Notes under the pieces: model-generated | The model's input: only the letters and a program-made list of their open reading frames with translations | Databases searched by the model: none | What the model was told of the DNA's origin: nothing | Shown here: one piece after another, positions 14,732 through 24,948 of the stretch | Layout of the letters: each line of letters begins with the position of its first letter | Numbering within the stretch: position 1 is the first letter of the stretch | Program-made: the position numbers and the translations under genes | Source of the DNA: Limosilactobacillus avistercoris | Lineage (GTDB): Bacteria; Bacillota; Bacilli; Lactobacillales; Lactobacillaceae | Direction of reading: 5' to 3' | Length of the DNA: 64,000 nucleotides | Assembly (NCBI RefSeq): GCF_014836425.1 | Contig: NZ_JACSQW010000004.1 | Coordinates: 59,915-123,914 of the forward strand

Positions 14732-15208
14732 TTCCCAAGTTTCAAACCAACAATTAACTTTATTATCATCTCTAGATTCATCGCGTCTAATCAAATGCCA
14801 TTGATCATAATTGATCGATGGCATTTTTACATCCCCATTATAATGCCCATTAATAATCGTTCGTTCAAGTTTATTAACTAATGGCATCATCAAAGAAAAA
14901 ATCCGTGCCCCACCAATTACATAGACTTGGTTATCCGGTAAAGCATCAATAAGTTGATCAAGCGTTTCAACATCGTGCACAACAGTCAGCCGTTCATCAG
15001 CAATTGCCTGGTGAGTTAATACAATATTTTGTCGATGTGGTAACGGCCGTCCAATTGAATCGTAGGTTTTTCTCCCCATAATAATTGGGTGACTAGCAGT
15101 TAATTCACGAAAATGTTTTAGGTCTTCTGGAACATGCCATGGCAAGCTGTTCTCCTTGCCAATCCAGCCATCAAGATCTTCTGCCCAAATAAAATTAACT
15201 TCACGCAT
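14711..15208 (-). CDS. folA: Dihydrofolate reductase
   Basis: It makes tetrahydrofolate from dihydrofolate with NADPH, replenishing the folate oxidised by thymidylate synthase, encoded just upstream. The 165-residue enzyme shows NFIWAEDLDGWIG, LPWHVPEDLKHF (substrate-binding acidic residue), MGRKTYDSIGRPLP and VIGGARIF. The start at 15208 has a strong AAGGAGAG site; an open upstream extension lacks one. The 19-bp gap from thyA implies one transcript. Confidence 0.96.
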   Translation of the reverse strand: MREVNFIWAEDLDGWIGKENSLPWHVPEDLKHFRELTASHPIIMGRKTYDSIGRPLPHRQNIVLTHQAIADERLTVVHDVETLDQLIDALPDNQVYVIGGARIFSLMMPLVNKLERTIINGHYNGDVKMPSINYDQWHLIRRDESRDDNKVNCWFETWELNKEKN

Positions 15209-15227
15209 TCTATCTCTCCTTATCAAG

Positions 15228-16190
15228 TTAAACTGCAACGGGAGCTTTAATCGCCGGTTCATGGGTATAGCCTTCTAGCTTAATATCGCTCATTTGGTAT
15301 TCATCAATTGGCTTGGGCTCCTCCGGTAAAATTAGTTTAGGGGCTTCATGTGGTGTTCGTGACAATTGTTCCTTAACTTGTTCCAAGTGGTTTAAATAGA
15401 TATGAGCATCTCCTAAAGTATGAACAAAGTCCCCAACTTGAAGTCCACACTGATGAGCAATCATGTGAGTTAACAACGCATAACTGGCAATGTTAAATGG
15501 TACCCCAAGGAAGATATCAGCACTTCGCTGATAAAGTTGACAACTTAGCTTTCCGTCGTTCACGTAAAATTGGAACATAGTATGACAAGGTGGAAGTGCC
15601 ATTGAAGGGACGTCTTCTGGATTCCAGGCGGAAACAATCATTCTTCGTGAGTTTGGAGTTGTTTTAATTTGCTGAATTACATTTGCAATTTGGTCAATGG
15701 TTTGTCCGTTACTTGTCTTCCAATGACGCCATTGACTTCCATAAACTAGTCCTAAGTCACCATATTTCTTTGCAAAATCGTCGTCGTTAATAATTCGGTC
15801 ACAAAATTCTTGCTTCTCTTTCAAATATACCTGCTTAAATTCTGGATCCTTTAACCAACGGTGACCAAAATCCGTCATATCAGGTCCATGGTATTCATCA
15901 CTTTCAACCCACTTTTTAAACGCCCATTCATCCCAAATATGGTTCTTGTGCTTCAAGAGGAACTGGATATTGGTATCTCCACGAAGAAACCATAGTAATT
16001 CACTTTTAATTAAACCAAACGGAACCTTCTTAGTTGTTAAAAGAGGGAATCCCTTTTCAAGATCAAACCGCATTTGATAACCAAAAATAGAGCGAGTTCC
16101 GGTTCCGGTACGATCACTCTTTGTATGACCATGATCCAGTACGTATTGCGCTAAGGTTAAATATTGCTGTTCATTTTCATTTATTGTCAT
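15228..16190 (-). CDS. thyA: Thymidylate synthase
   Basis: It methylates dUMP to dTMP with methylene-tetrahydrofolate. The 320-residue protein carries the catalytic Cys in [11 protein letters not shown], plus [25 protein letters not shown] and [11 protein letters not shown]. The length, slightly above E. coli ThyA, with an insert around residues 90-140, is the lactobacillus form. It follows the ABC-F gene by 19 bp and precedes folA. Confidence 0.97.
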   Translation of the reverse strand: MTINENEQQYLTLAQYVLDHGHTKSDRTGTGTRSIFGYQMRFDLEKGFPLLTTKKVPFGLIKSELLWFLRGDTNIQFLLKHKNHIWDEWAFKKWVESDEYHGPDMTDFGHRWLKDPEFKQVYLKEKQEFCDRIINDDDFAKKYGDLGLVYGSQWRHWKTSNGQTIDQIANVIQQIKTTPNSRRMIVSAWNPEDVPSMALPPCHTMFQFYVNDGKLSCQLYQRSADIFLGVPFNIASYALLTHMIAHQCGLQVGDFVHTLGDAHIYLNHLEQVKEQLSRTPHEAPKLILPEEPKPIDEYQMSDIKLEGYTHEPAIKAPVAV

Positions 16191-16209
16191 TACTTACCCT
16201 CACTATCTA

Positions 16210-18117
16210 TTACTCAACATAGTTGCTCAGATATTCCCAACGTGCCGTCTTTTCGTCAATTTTCTTTTTTACCTGATCTAGCTTCTTTTGTAATTCCGCT
16301 AATTTTTGGTAATTTGCAGCTTGTTCAGTCATCTGTTTTTCAATTTCTTTTCGCTGATTATCAAGTTGGTCAAGATCATCATCAATATGATCCCACTCCA
16401 ATTTTTCAGCATAAGTTAACTTAGTCTTTTCTTTCTTTTCGCTAGTTATTGACTGTTTCTTCTCTGCTGTCTGCTGCTTTTTCTCCGCTTTCTTTTGCTG
16501 TTGTTCTACCTCTACTTGCTTTTTTGTATCAGCCAGGTAATCGGTAAAGCGACCAGTATAACGTTGAATATCCCCATTCCCATGGAAAATTAGTAAATCA
16601 TCCGCAACCTTATCCAAGAAATAACGGTCGTGAGAAACCGTAATCACGGTACCCGCAAAGTTATCCAGATAGTCTTCAAGGACAGTTAGTGTCCCAATAT
16701 CTAAATCATTTGTTGGTTCATCAAGAAGAAGAACATTCGGTTGTTGCATTAAAATTTTTAATAGGTAGAGGCGACGTTTTTCACCCCCTGAAAGTTTCCT
16801 AATTAAGGTTCCATGCATAAAGCGGGGAAACAAGAAGCGTTCCAAAAGTTGGGTAACACTTAACTTATTACCATCTTTATCAGTAACGTTTTCAGCAATT
16901 TCACTTAAGAAACTGATCATTCTTTTATCATCATCAATTCCTTCAGTTTGCTGAGTATAGTAACCGAGCTTGACTGTTTCACCAATCTTCAATACACCAC
17001 TATCCAATGGAACCCGTTGGGCAATTACATTTAGGAGACTTGTCTTTCCAGCTCCATTCTCACCCGTAATTCCGATCCGATCTCCTGCTTGAACTAACCA
17101 GTCAAAGTGTTGAAGAATTTGATGATCACCTAATGTTAAATTGGCATTTTTAAACTTTATAACATCCTTACCCAACCGTTGGGAACCAAGATTAATTGAA
17201 ATATCTTCGTCTGTTTTAAGATTGCCAACTTTATTCTCTAACTCGTGAAAGCGATTAATCCGGCCCTTTTGTTTAGTTGACCGTGCCTTAGCTCCCGTTC
17301 TCATCCAAGCTAATTCTTTTTTATATAATTGTTGATTCTTTTTTTCGGTGTCCTTAGCTAACTCTACACGCTCTGCCTTTTGCTGAACAAAATCTTGGTA
17401 ATTGCCATCATAGTGATAAAGGTTACCAAAAGATAATTCCCAAATATGATTCGTAACTTGATCAAGGAAGTACCGATCATGAGTTACTAAAAGGACTGCT
17501 CCCTTATAAGAAGCAAGAAAATCCTGAAGCCAAACTACCGAATCGAGATCTAAATGGTTTGTCGGTTCATCTAATAGTAAAAGGTCAGGATGTTGAATTA
17601 ACACTTGGGCAAGGCCAACCCGCTTTTGTTGACCACCAGATAGTTCACTAACCTTCTGGCTAACATTTTTAATCTTTAACTGAGTAAGGATTGTCTTAAC
17701 CCGACTATCTGCCTCCCAAGCATCTTCCTGATCCATCTTTGCTTGCATCTTCGTATACTGATCCATTGCTTTAAGATCTTCTGGATGATTACTAAAACGA
17801 TCAAGGGCAAGTTCATATTCACGAATTGTCTTAAAAACTGGTTGTTCGCCCTCAAAGATCGCACCCATTATTGTCTTAGTTGGATCAAGTGCGGGTTGTT
17901 GTTCTAAATAACCAATCGTATAGTCATTTGGTGTAGTGATTGTTCCCTTCTCTGGACTTGTTCGTCTGCTAATAACGTTCAGAAGACTGGACTTTCCACT
18001 CCCATTAACACCAATTAACCCAATTCGATCATTCTCGTTAATTGTAAAGGAAATATTATCAAATAAGGTCTTCTCCCCGTAGGTACTAGTTAAACCTTCA
18101 GCCTGCATTGTTTGCAT
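16210..18117 (-). CDS. ABC-F family ATPase, Uup/YfmR-like
   Basis: The 635-residue protein has two nucleotide-binding domains and no membrane segment. NBD1 has GVNGSGKS (Walker A), LSGGQQKR and LLLDEPTNHLD. NBD2 has GENGAGKTS, LSGGEKRR and LLLDEPTNDLD. A charged interdomain linker lies near residues 230-310. The C-terminal coiled-coil (about 520-635, rich in KKQQTAEKKQ) is the Uup-type domain that binds DNA or ribosomes. Family members act on stalled ribosomes. It follows cca by 5 bp. Confidence 0.93.
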   Translation of the reverse strand: MQTMQAEGLTSTYGEKTLFDNISFTINENDRIGLIGVNGSGKSSLLNVISRRTSPEKGTITTPNDYTIGYLEQQPALDPTKTIMGAIFEGEQPVFKTIREYELALDRFSNHPEDLKAMDQYTKMQAKMDQEDAWEADSRVKTILTQLKIKNVSQKVSELSGGQQKRVGLAQVLIQHPDLLLLDEPTNHLDLDSVVWLQDFLASYKGAVLLVTHDRYFLDQVTNHIWELSFGNLYHYDGNYQDFVQQKAERVELAKDTEKKNQQLYKKELAWMRTGAKARSTKQKGRINRFHELENKVGNLKTDEDISINLGSQRLGKDVIKFKNANLTLGDHQILQHFDWLVQAGDRIGITGENGAGKTSLLNVIAQRVPLDSGVLKIGETVKLGYYTQQTEGIDDDKRMISFLSEIAENVTDKDGNKLSVTQLLERFLFPRFMHGTLIRKLSGGEKRRLYLLKILMQQPNVLLLDEPTNDLDIGTLTVLEDYLDNFAGTVITVSHDRYFLDKVADDLLIFHGNGDIQRYTGRFTDYLADTKKQVEVEQQQKKAEKKQQTAEKKQSITSEKKEKTKLTYAEKLEWDHIDDDLDQLDNQRKEIEKQMTEQAANYQKLAELQKKLDQVKKKIDEKTARWEYLSNYVE

Positions 18118-18122
18118 TCTTT

Positions 18123-19334
18123 CTATCCCTCTTTTTTAATTTTTTCTACTTCAGTTATTAAGTCGCCCTTATTATTTGCCAAATTACCGTTGACCACTTC
18201 CACAGTTAACTGGTTAAGAATCTTTCCTAGTAACGGTCCCGGTTTAATCCCAGATTCCTTAATTAAGGTTCCACCATTAACCGCTAATTCCTTACCACTT
18301 TTGATAGGCAATGCGTTATATTGTTCTTTTAACTGTTCATCAGGAATTGACCAACCGTACAATTTAGCAACTTGGTTAGCGCCCTGAACTGCTTTTTCAC
18401 CGGCGTTAAATAAAAATAACGATGATAATTTTTGAGTCTTTAATTCCTGAATTACCGGTAACATTCTTTTTACATTAGCAATTAACTCATTTGAAGTTTT
18501 CCATTGCCGAAGAAAATTACTGGTTTCTTGTGCATTAAGTCCTAACTGTGTCATAATTACTGCCCATGCTTGATCAACATTTTGGATTTGCCAGTTATTC
18601 AGTAATAATAGCCCACTTAAGGAGTCATGTTGGTTAGCTAATCCAGGACAATACCGATAAAGTCCCGTACGAAGGAAATTACTAAGACCTGCAACTGGAT
18701 TTTGACCCATTAATAATTTTTCAAATTCTACCCGGATCCGTTCTACAGCAATCTTAGCCAATAGTTCAGCATTTTGTTTAATTCCAGTTAAGGTCTCAGC
18801 AGCAATCACAAAATCTAATTTACTGGCAAAACGAACCGCACGCATCATCCGCAAAGCATCTTCATGGAACCGCTCGTTAGGATCGCCAACTGCCTTAATT
18901 AGATGCTTTTTTAAATCATCCAGGCCGTTAAAGAGGTCAATTACTTCACCATTTTCCTTTAAAGCAAGAGCGTTAATTGTAAAGTCGCGGCGTTTTAAAT
19001 CCTCACTTAAAGAACGGACAAAGGTTACATTATCTGGTCGTCGAAAGTCTTGATAGCCTGATTCAGTCCTAAATGTTGTGGTTTCATACCCCGTACCATG
19101 ATCAAGAATCATTACTGTCCCGTGTTCGATCCCAGTATCAACGGTTCGGTTAAAAATCGCTTTTATTTCACTAGGGTAAGCACTCGTAGCAATATCAATA
19201 TCGTGAATTGGGTCCCCAAGAATTGTATCCCGAACACACCCGCCTACGAAATAAGCTTCATAACCTGCATCTTCAATCCTTCGCAAAACAGGTCGCGCAG
19301 GTTCAAATATTGCTGGTAAGTGTTTGATGATCAT
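18123..19334 (-). CDS. cca: CCA tRNA nucleotidyltransferase
   Basis: It adds or repairs the 3'-CCA of tRNA. The 403-residue class II enzyme shows the nucleotidyltransferase core: YFVGGCVRDTILG, HDIDIATSAYP (catalytic Asp pair), RRDFTINALA and EDALRMMRAVRFASKL. An all-helical tail with a C-terminal domain typical of the Bacilli single-enzyme form follows. It starts the cca, ABC-F, thyA, folA run. Confidence 0.95.
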   Translation of the reverse strand: MIIKHLPAIFEPARPVLRRIEDAGYEAYFVGGCVRDTILGDPIHDIDIATSAYPSEIKAIFNRTVDTGIEHGTVMILDHGTGYETTTFRTESGYQDFRRPDNVTFVRSLSEDLKRRDFTINALALKENGEVIDLFNGLDDLKKHLIKAVGDPNERFHEDALRMMRAVRFASKLDFVIAAETLTGIKQNAELLAKIAVERIRVEFEKLLMGQNPVAGLSNFLRTGLYRYCPGLANQHDSLSGLLLLNNWQIQNVDQAWAVIMTQLGLNAQETSNFLRQWKTSNELIANVKRMLPVIQELKTQKLSSLFLFNAGEKAVQGANQVAKLYGWSIPDEQLKEQYNALPIKSGKELAVNGGTLIKESGIKPGPLLGKILNQLTVEVVNGNLANNKGDLITEVEKIKKEG

Positions 19335-19478
19335 TTAATCAAGTCCTCCGTATTTTAGTCAACATCGATTATAGCAAATCTAGCAAGGACGTGCGAACTG
19401 TTGTTTTTGTTTTTCTTTTTGTGGTTTTTGTTTTAGAATGCTAGTTAAAGTAAATTTCTGCTTATTAAGGAGGCCGCT

Positions 19479-20306
19479 ATGAATTACCCATACCAAGACC
19501 GTTTTCAATTATTTTTAACACAACAAGGACTTGCTCCCCTAACAATTAAAACTTATAACGCAACACTAGCCCACTTTTTTAGCTTTCTGATGAGTAACCG
19601 ACCAGAATTTTCCACCAATCCTCAACTAAAGAATCTTACAGAAGCTGATGTCCGTGCCTTCCTCACAGCGTTAAAAGAGGATGAAAAGATTACTCTGAGT
19701 ACTTATAATAAGAATCTTTCCCACCTTAACCGTTACTTCCGCTACCTTTTCACTCATCAATTAATTAGCACCTACCCTACACTTACAATTCACGGAAAAG
19801 CTACTAACCCTAACAAACGTTTAACCACCAAGTGGATTACAAAGCTTCCCGAAATCCTTCAAGACGATCAAATTCACTTTTATACCCGTTTAACTCTATT
19901 TCTTTCTAATCGTGGTTATACAGTCAGTGAATTTCTCGCTCCAGGATTCGAAAAGGTTTGGAATAGTCTTGCCCCAAATAATCTAGCTGAAAAGCAATTC
20001 ATTACTAGTTTCAACTCGTTCATTAAGCCCATTCAAGAACTGCAAAACTCTCCACAAATCTTTCTCAAGCAGCGCTTTACTCCCGATAATCCTGGACTAT
20101 CCAATGCCGGGCTTCATAAGTATCTTCGTCAGGATGAAACTTACCTTGGTTTTAGTCTTGCCCCCAAGTTTCTTCACCAAGCATTTGTTCTTTATGAACT
20201 TAGCCATCATCCTGAATTATCTGATACTCAATTAATGGAACGGTTAAGGTTAGATCCGGCGTCGTTACTGTACTATCAAAAACAACTAATTAGCCATAAT
20301 AAATAA
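19479..20306 (+). CDS. Xer-like tyrosine recombinase family protein lacking catalytic residues
   Basis: The N-terminal 110 residues are a clear SAM-like core-binding domain (FLTQQGLAPLTIKTYNATLAHFF, LSHLNRYFRYLFTHQL). The C-terminal half is the same length as in Xer proteins, but the catalytic set is missing. There is no TG-[LM]-R motif, HxxR is replaced by KFLHQAF, and LGH by LRLDP. A Tyr pair (LLYYQKQL) lies where the nucleophile would be. It may bind DNA or a Xer partner without cutting. It starts after GGAGG, is monocistronic and ends in a strong terminator. Confidence 0.7.
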   Translation: MNYPYQDRFQLFLTQQGLAPLTIKTYNATLAHFFSFLMSNRPEFSTNPQLKNLTEADVRAFLTALKEDEKITLSTYNKNLSHLNRYFRYLFTHQLISTYPTLTIHGKATNPNKRLTTKWITKLPEILQDDQIHFYTRLTLFLSNRGYTVSEFLAPGFEKVWNSLAPNNLAEKQFITSFNSFIKPIQELQNSPQIFLKQRFTPDNPGLSNAGLHKYLRQDETYLGFSLAPKFLHQAFVLYELSHHPELSDTQLMERLRLDPASLLYYQKQLISHNK

Positions 20307-20352
20307 CAAGGATCAAATGACCATGCATCTCATTGATCATTTGATCCTTGTT
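20305..20352. terminator. Strong bidirectional terminator
   Basis: A perfect 16-bp stem (arms 20305-20320 and 20337-20352, AACAAGGATCAAATGA and its complement) has a 16-base loop and a T-rich flank. It lies between the convergent Xer-like gene and the TPR gene. Confidence 0.85.
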
Positions 20353-20364
20353 TTGTTTAACTCT

Positions 20365-21627
20365 TTAGTAATCCTCGTATTCATCCAACAGTTCCTGCAT
20401 TTCATCGTCTGTCGGTACCAATTTAAGGTAATGCTTTAATTCATCTACCATTTGTTCAGTATCACCGGCTTCACGATAAAAGTTAATTAGTTCTTTTAAG
20501 AAAGTTGGGTTTTCACTATAGGTAACCATTGCCTCTTGGTAATATTTCCCAGCAAGCTCAAACTTTTCTAGTTGTTGGTATGAACGAGCCAGGTTCCAGT
20601 AAATTTGTGGATCAACTTCATCCTCTTCGACAAGTGGTTCCAAAAGCATAATATTGTCCTCATCATCATGAATATGCAAAAGAAAGTTACTATATTCTAG
20701 GGTAATAGTTAGGTTGTCTGGATCAAGATCATGAGCCTTCTTTAGGTATTCATCCATCAACTTATTATTCCCAAGGTGACTAGTTACTTCAGCTGCTTGA
20801 GCATACAGACGAGCATTATATTGGTCAACGGCTAACCCTTCTTGAAGAACTTTTAATGCCTGTTGGTACTTGTTTTCTTGAACGTAAGACTTAGCCAATT
20901 CAGGATAAACTGAAGCATATTGAGAATCATCTTGGATTAAGTCATTAAAAGTCTTAATTGCATCAGCAGTTTTCCCTAACTGCAATTCAGTTAACCCTGT
21001 TTGAAAGCGAATATCACTTGTTCGGTATTCCGGACTAACCTGTCTCAAGTAACCAAGGGCCTGCTTGAACTTTCCGCTTTGGGCATAACAAATTCCCAGT
21101 CGTCCAGCAATGTTTATCTTAGCAAATTCGGTATAGCCACTCCGAATAAGTTCAAAGTAGTACTGGATCGCCTCGTCAAATTGACTGGTCATGAAATAAA
21201 ATTCACCAAGGGCAAATTGGACTGCAGGTTCATCAGGGGCAATTCGGTAGGCCTCTTTTAACTTCTCTTCAGTAACTTCGTATTCGTTTTCAGTTTGGTA
21301 TAAATCGGCTGCTACTAACAATGACTGTAAATACGCATCAGAATCTGGCTGTACTTGAGATAAATATGTTAGTGCTTCATCATTATGACCTTCACTAATC
21401 GCAATTTCAGCTAAATTAACCCGCAGTTCATCCTCATTCGGGTATTTTGCTAACAAATGCAAATAGGCTTGTCGTGCCTGGTGTAAAAAACCCATCCCAT
21501 AAAGCTCTTCAGCTAAACTAAAAATCATATCATCGCTATCTTTAGCCAGGGCCTCGGTAAAGGATTGTTGTGCAGCTGGCATTTGTCCAGCTTGAATTTG
21601 TTCTAACATTTTTTCAGAATAAGTCAT
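20365..21627 (-). CDS. TPR-repeat protein, YpiA-like
   Basis: The 420-residue protein is built of about ten tetratricopeptide repeats from residue 25 to the end (for example PAVQFALGEFYFMTSQFDEAIQYY and ADAIKTFNDLIQDDSQYA). It is cytoplasmic, with an acidic C-terminus (DEMQELLDEYEDY). It matches the YpiA family that sits near hup and der in Bacilli. It is probably a scaffold; no partner can be read from the sequence. Confidence 0.88.
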   Translation of the reverse strand: MTYSEKMLEQIQAGQMPAAQQSFTEALAKDSDDMIFSLAEELYGMGFLHQARQAYLHLLAKYPNEDELRVNLAEIAISEGHNDEALTYLSQVQPDSDAYLQSLLVAADLYQTENEYEVTEEKLKEAYRIAPDEPAVQFALGEFYFMTSQFDEAIQYYFELIRSGYTEFAKINIAGRLGICYAQSGKFKQALGYLRQVSPEYRTSDIRFQTGLTELQLGKTADAIKTFNDLIQDDSQYASVYPELAKSYVQENKYQQALKVLQEGLAVDQYNARLYAQAAEVTSHLGNNKLMDEYLKKAHDLDPDNLTITLEYSNFLLHIHDDEDNIMLLEPLVEEDEVDPQIYWNLARSYQQLEKFELAGKYYQEAMVTYSENPTFLKELINFYREAGDTEQMVDELKHYLKLVPTDDEMQELLDEYEDY

Positions 21628-21704
21628 TATTTTCCTCCTCTAGCATTACCCATCACACTAATTATCTTAGCATAGTTAGACTAAATACAGTTCCCAAGAG
21701 CATT

Positions 21705-21741
21705 AAAAAAGGACCGTGAACCAAAAGTCACGGTCCTTTTT
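21705..21741. terminator. Terminator of hup
   Basis: The stem AAAAAAGGACCGTG / CACGGTCCTTTTT with a 10-base loop ends in a T-run on both strands. It lies 20 bp after the HU stop. Confidence 0.85.
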
Positions 21742-21760
21742 ATTATCAAGTAATCCGTAA

Positions 21761-22036
21761 TTACTTAACAGCATCCTTTAAAGCTTTACCAGGCTTAAAT
21801 GCTGGTACCTTGCTTGCAGGGATTTGGATTTCTTGACCAGTTTGTGGGTTACGACCCTTACGAGCAGCACGTTGACGTACTTCGAAGTTACCGAAGCCGA
21901 TCAATTGAACCTTTTCACCCTTAGCTAATGATGCTTGGATTGAGCTAAATACTGCATCTACAGCAGCAGTAGCATCTTTCTTAGTTAAACCAGTTGCAGT
22001 TGCAACGTTACTTACTAATTCTGCTTTGTTAGCCAT
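21761..22036 (-). CDS. hup: DNA-binding protein HU
   Basis: The 91-residue histone-like protein bends and compacts DNA. Motifs are [22 protein letters not shown] (dimer helices), [21 protein letters not shown] (DNA-binding arm base with the intercalating Pro) and the C-terminal [12 protein letters not shown]. It has a long leader (22037-22160) with two inverted repeats and a GGAGGTGA ribosome site. It has a highly expressed, monocistronic look with its own terminator. Confidence 0.97.
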   Translation of the reverse strand: MANKAELVSNVATATGLTKKDATAAVDAVFSSIQASLAKGEKVQLIGFGNFEVRQRAARKGRNPQTGQEIQIPASKVPAFKPGKALKDAVK

Positions 22037-22094
22037 TGAATTTCACCTCCAACATTTAATACAACCAAATAATCGATTGCACCAATGAATGAAT

Positions 22095-22121
22095 GTTAAT
22101 TTTGAGTGGTCCAAAATTAAC
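22095..22121 (-). promoter_or_regulatory. Perfect inverted repeat in the hup leader
   Basis: GTTAATTTTG and CAAAATTAAC (10-bp arms, 7-base spacer) lie 59 bp before the HU start, inside the probable leader RNA. A second dyad, ATACGA/TCGTAT, lies at about 22127-22143. It could be a regulatory hairpin or an operator; there is no T-run, so it is not a terminator. Confidence 0.5.
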
Positions 22122-22242
22122 GAAACATACGAAGAACTCGTATAATTTCATTGTTAAGATTAGCATAGTGAAACCTTGATGACAAGCGGTTTATAGGCTT
22201 TTTCACCCTTTTTTTCAGAATTTTATAACCAAAACGAGCAAT

Positions 22243-23556
22243 TTATTGTCGCTTCCGCTTAATAATCCGAATTGGGGTACCCGTAAAATCAAATGCCTGC
22301 CGAATTTGGTTCTCTAAATATCGTTGATACGAGAAATGCATTAATTCTGGATCATTGACAAAAATTACAAATGTTGGTGGCTGAATTGCTACCTGGGTTC
22401 CATAATAAACCCTTAATCGTCGCCCATTCTGGGTTGGTGTTGGGTTAGCAGCCAATGCATCCATAAGGACATCATTAAGAACTGATGATTGAATTCGTTG
22501 CCGACAATGCTTATAAACATCCTCAATCATTGTTGGTAATTGATTAAGTCGTTGCTTAGTTTTAGCAGAAACAAAGACAATTGGGGCATAATTTAAGTAC
22601 TGGAACTCATTCCGAATTAAGTTTGTAAAATCAGTCATTGTTCGGTGATCCTTGTTCTTAATGGTATCCCATTTATTAACAACAATAATCACTCCACAGC
22701 CGGCCTCATGAGCATAACCAGCAATGTGCTTATCAAGTTCCCGAATACCTTCTTCAGCATTAAGAACTACTAAGACAACATCACTATCATCAATTGCACG
22801 CATTGAACGCATTAAAGAATATCGTTCAGTATTTTCATAAATTTTACCCTTTTTACGAATTCCGGCTGTATCAATCATGGTAAATTCTTGGCCGTCTTTA
22901 GCAGTAAAACGGGTATTAATAGCGTCACGAGTTGTCCCAGCAACGTTTGACACAATTACCCGGTTCTCACCCAGCATGGCATTAACTAGTGATGATTTTC
23001 CGACATTTGGGCGTCCAATCAAACTAAAGTGAATTGTTCCATCATCTTCGTTATCTGCCGTCTCAGGGAAGTGGTTAATAACCGCATCAAGCAAATCACC
23101 AACCCCTACCCCATGAACTCCAGAAACAGGGTAAGGCTCACCTAAACCTAATGAGTAGAAATCGTATATATCACTTCGTCGTTCAGGATTGTCAACCTTA
23201 TTAACAGCCAATACAACTGGCTTATCAGAACGATAAAGGATTTTTGCAACCTGCTCATCCGCATCAGTAACACCGTTTTGGATATCAACGACAAGGACAA
23301 TAACATCTGCCTCATCAATTGCTACTTCTGCTTGTTGACGGATCTGGGTTAATAAGGGTTGATCAGAGATTTCAATCCCACCAGTATCAATTAAGTTAAA
23401 ATTCTTTCCTAACCATTCAGCATGGGCATAAATCCGATCACGTGTAACTCCAGGCGTATCTTCTACAATTGAAATTCGTTCTCCAGCAATTCGGTTAAAT
23501 AATGTCGACTTCCCCACATTTGGTCGACCGACAATTGCAACAACAGGATTTGCCAT
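22243..23556 (-). CDS. der: Ribosome-associated GTPase Der (EngA)
   Basis: This double-GTPase protein acts in 50S subunit assembly. The 437 residues contain G domain 1 ([24 protein letters not shown]), G domain 2 ([30 protein letters not shown]) and a C-terminal KH-like domain ([21 protein letters not shown]) with a basic end (IIKRKRQ). The neighbours hup and rpsA are the usual order. Confidence 0.97.
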   Translation of the reverse strand: MANPVVAIVGRPNVGKSTLFNRIAGERISIVEDTPGVTRDRIYAHAEWLGKNFNLIDTGGIEISDQPLLTQIRQQAEVAIDEADVIVLVVDIQNGVTDADEQVAKILYRSDKPVVLAVNKVDNPERRSDIYDFYSLGLGEPYPVSGVHGVGVGDLLDAVINHFPETADNEDDGTIHFSLIGRPNVGKSSLVNAMLGENRVIVSNVAGTTRDAINTRFTAKDGQEFTMIDTAGIRKKGKIYENTERYSLMRSMRAIDDSDVVLVVLNAEEGIRELDKHIAGYAHEAGCGVIIVVNKWDTIKNKDHRTMTDFTNLIRNEFQYLNYAPIVFVSAKTKQRLNQLPTMIEDVYKHCRQRIQSSVLNDVLMDALAANPTPTQNGRRLRVYYGTQVAIQPPTFVIFVNDPELMHFSYQRYLENQIRQAFDFTGTPIRIIKRKRQ

Positions 23557-23585
23557 CTTTACACCTTCCTTCTCTTATTCGAAAT

Positions 23586-23616
23586 AAAAAGAGTATGACA
23601 GAAATGCCATACCCCT
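23586..23616 (-). terminator. Terminator of rpsA
   Basis: The minus-strand stem GGGGTATG / CATACTC (with two wobble pairs and a 10-base loop) is followed by five Ts, 25 bp after the rpsA stop. Confidence 0.65.
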
Positions 23617-23640
23617 TTCTAAGCTAATATGTGGTCTCGA

Positions 23641-24876
23641 TTACTTCAAGCCCTTTAATTGATCACCAATTAAGTCACCCATTGAGAAGCCACTTTCTTC
23701 TTCAGGGGCGTTGTTCATGAAGTTACGGTTGTTGTTACGACGAGGACGACGACGACCACGGTTTTCGTTACCGTTGTTTTCTTCATCCTTTGGACGTTCT
23801 TCAAGAGCCTTCATGGATAAACCAAGACGTTGACGTTCAGGATCAACATTCAAGACCTTAACCTTAACTTCTTGACCAGGCTTCAAAACATCAGCTGGTG
23901 TAGCGATGTGCTTGTGAGAGATTTGAGAAATGTGTACCAAACCTTCAACACCTGGGAAGACTTCAACAAAGGCACCAAAACTGGTCAACCGCTTTACAGT
24001 ACCAGTAAGAACACTGCCTTCTGGAGCCTTTTCTTCAATATCATCCCATGGTCCAGGTAATGTTTGCTTAATTGAAAGTGAAATCCGTTCACGTTCAGGG
24101 TCAACACTTAGGACCTTAACCTTAACATCTTGACCGGCTTCCAAAACATCAGAAGGCTTGTCAACATGATCATAAGAAATTTCAGAAACGTGAACTAATC
24201 CATCAACACCACCAAGGTCAATGAAGGCACCAAAGTTAGTCATCCGAGCAACCTTACCTTCAACAACATCACCTGGTTGAAGCTTAGCAAAGATTTCCTT
24301 AGCTGCTTCTTCATGTTGAGCCTTAACAATTTCCTTGTGAGAAAGGATAAGGCGGTTTTCACTAGGTTCGATTTCAATAATCTTAAATTCAAGTTCTTGA
24401 CCCTTAAATTGGTTCAAGTCTTCTACGTAGTGATCAGTAATCATTGAAGCAGGGACGAAGCCACGTACTCCGGCATCAACTACTAAGCCACCCTTAACAG
24501 CTTGTGTAACCTTAGCTGTAATGTGTTCACCAGCATCGAACTTCTTTTGGATGTCATCCCATACCTTACGAGCTTCGAGACGACGGTGTGAAAGTAAGTA
24601 GCTACCATTTTCCTTATCGTTACCGATCTTAGAAATAACTACTAAGTCAAGTTCGTCACCGACTTTAACTGCGTCATTGATGTCTTCAACTGGCTTGGTT
24701 GATAATTCCTTAGCAGGGACGACACCTTCAACCCCTGCGTCTTTAATACCAACGATAGCTTGGCGATCATCATCAATTGCCAATACTTCACCCTTAACAA
24801 CATCACCCACTTTTACAGTTTCAATGCTATCGAGAGCTTCTAACATATCGTTTTTGTTTTCGTTGTTTTCAGCCAT
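23641..24876 (-). CDS. rpsA: 30S ribosomal protein S1 homologue
   Basis: The 411-residue protein has four S1 RNA-binding repeats (residues about 15-85, 103-168, 188-260 and 273-348), each with the V-x-G-x-V and GAFVD/E motifs. A basic, disordered Arg/Asn-rich tail (RGRRRPRRNNNRN) follows. Like B. subtilis YpfD it is shorter than the six-repeat E. coli S1. The start at 24876 is taken because AAGGAGGA precedes it. It lies between cmk and der. Confidence 0.94.
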   Translation of the reverse strand: MAENNENKNDMLEALDSIETVKVGDVVKGEVLAIDDDRQAIVGIKDAGVEGVVPAKELSTKPVEDINDAVKVGDELDLVVISKIGNDKENGSYLLSHRRLEARKVWDDIQKKFDAGEHITAKVTQAVKGGLVVDAGVRGFVPASMITDHYVEDLNQFKGQELEFKIIEIEPSENRLILSHKEIVKAQHEEAAKEIFAKLQPGDVVEGKVARMTNFGAFIDLGGVDGLVHVSEISYDHVDKPSDVLEAGQDVKVKVLSVDPERERISLSIKQTLPGPWDDIEEKAPEGSVLTGTVKRLTSFGAFVEVFPGVEGLVHISQISHKHIATPADVLKPGQEVKVKVLNVDPERQRLGLSMKALEERPKDEENNGNENRGRRRPRRNNNRNFMNNAPEEESGFSMGDLIGDQLKGLK

Positions 24877-24948
24877 TAAAAAAAATCCTCCTTGCGACAA
24901 TCAACTCTGAAGACTATTTTACTAGAAAGGCGCTAACATTTCCAGTAA

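Noticed and set aside
23641..24876. rpsA as a degraded S1 because it has only four repeats
   Set aside because: Four-repeat S1 homologues are normal in Firmicutes.
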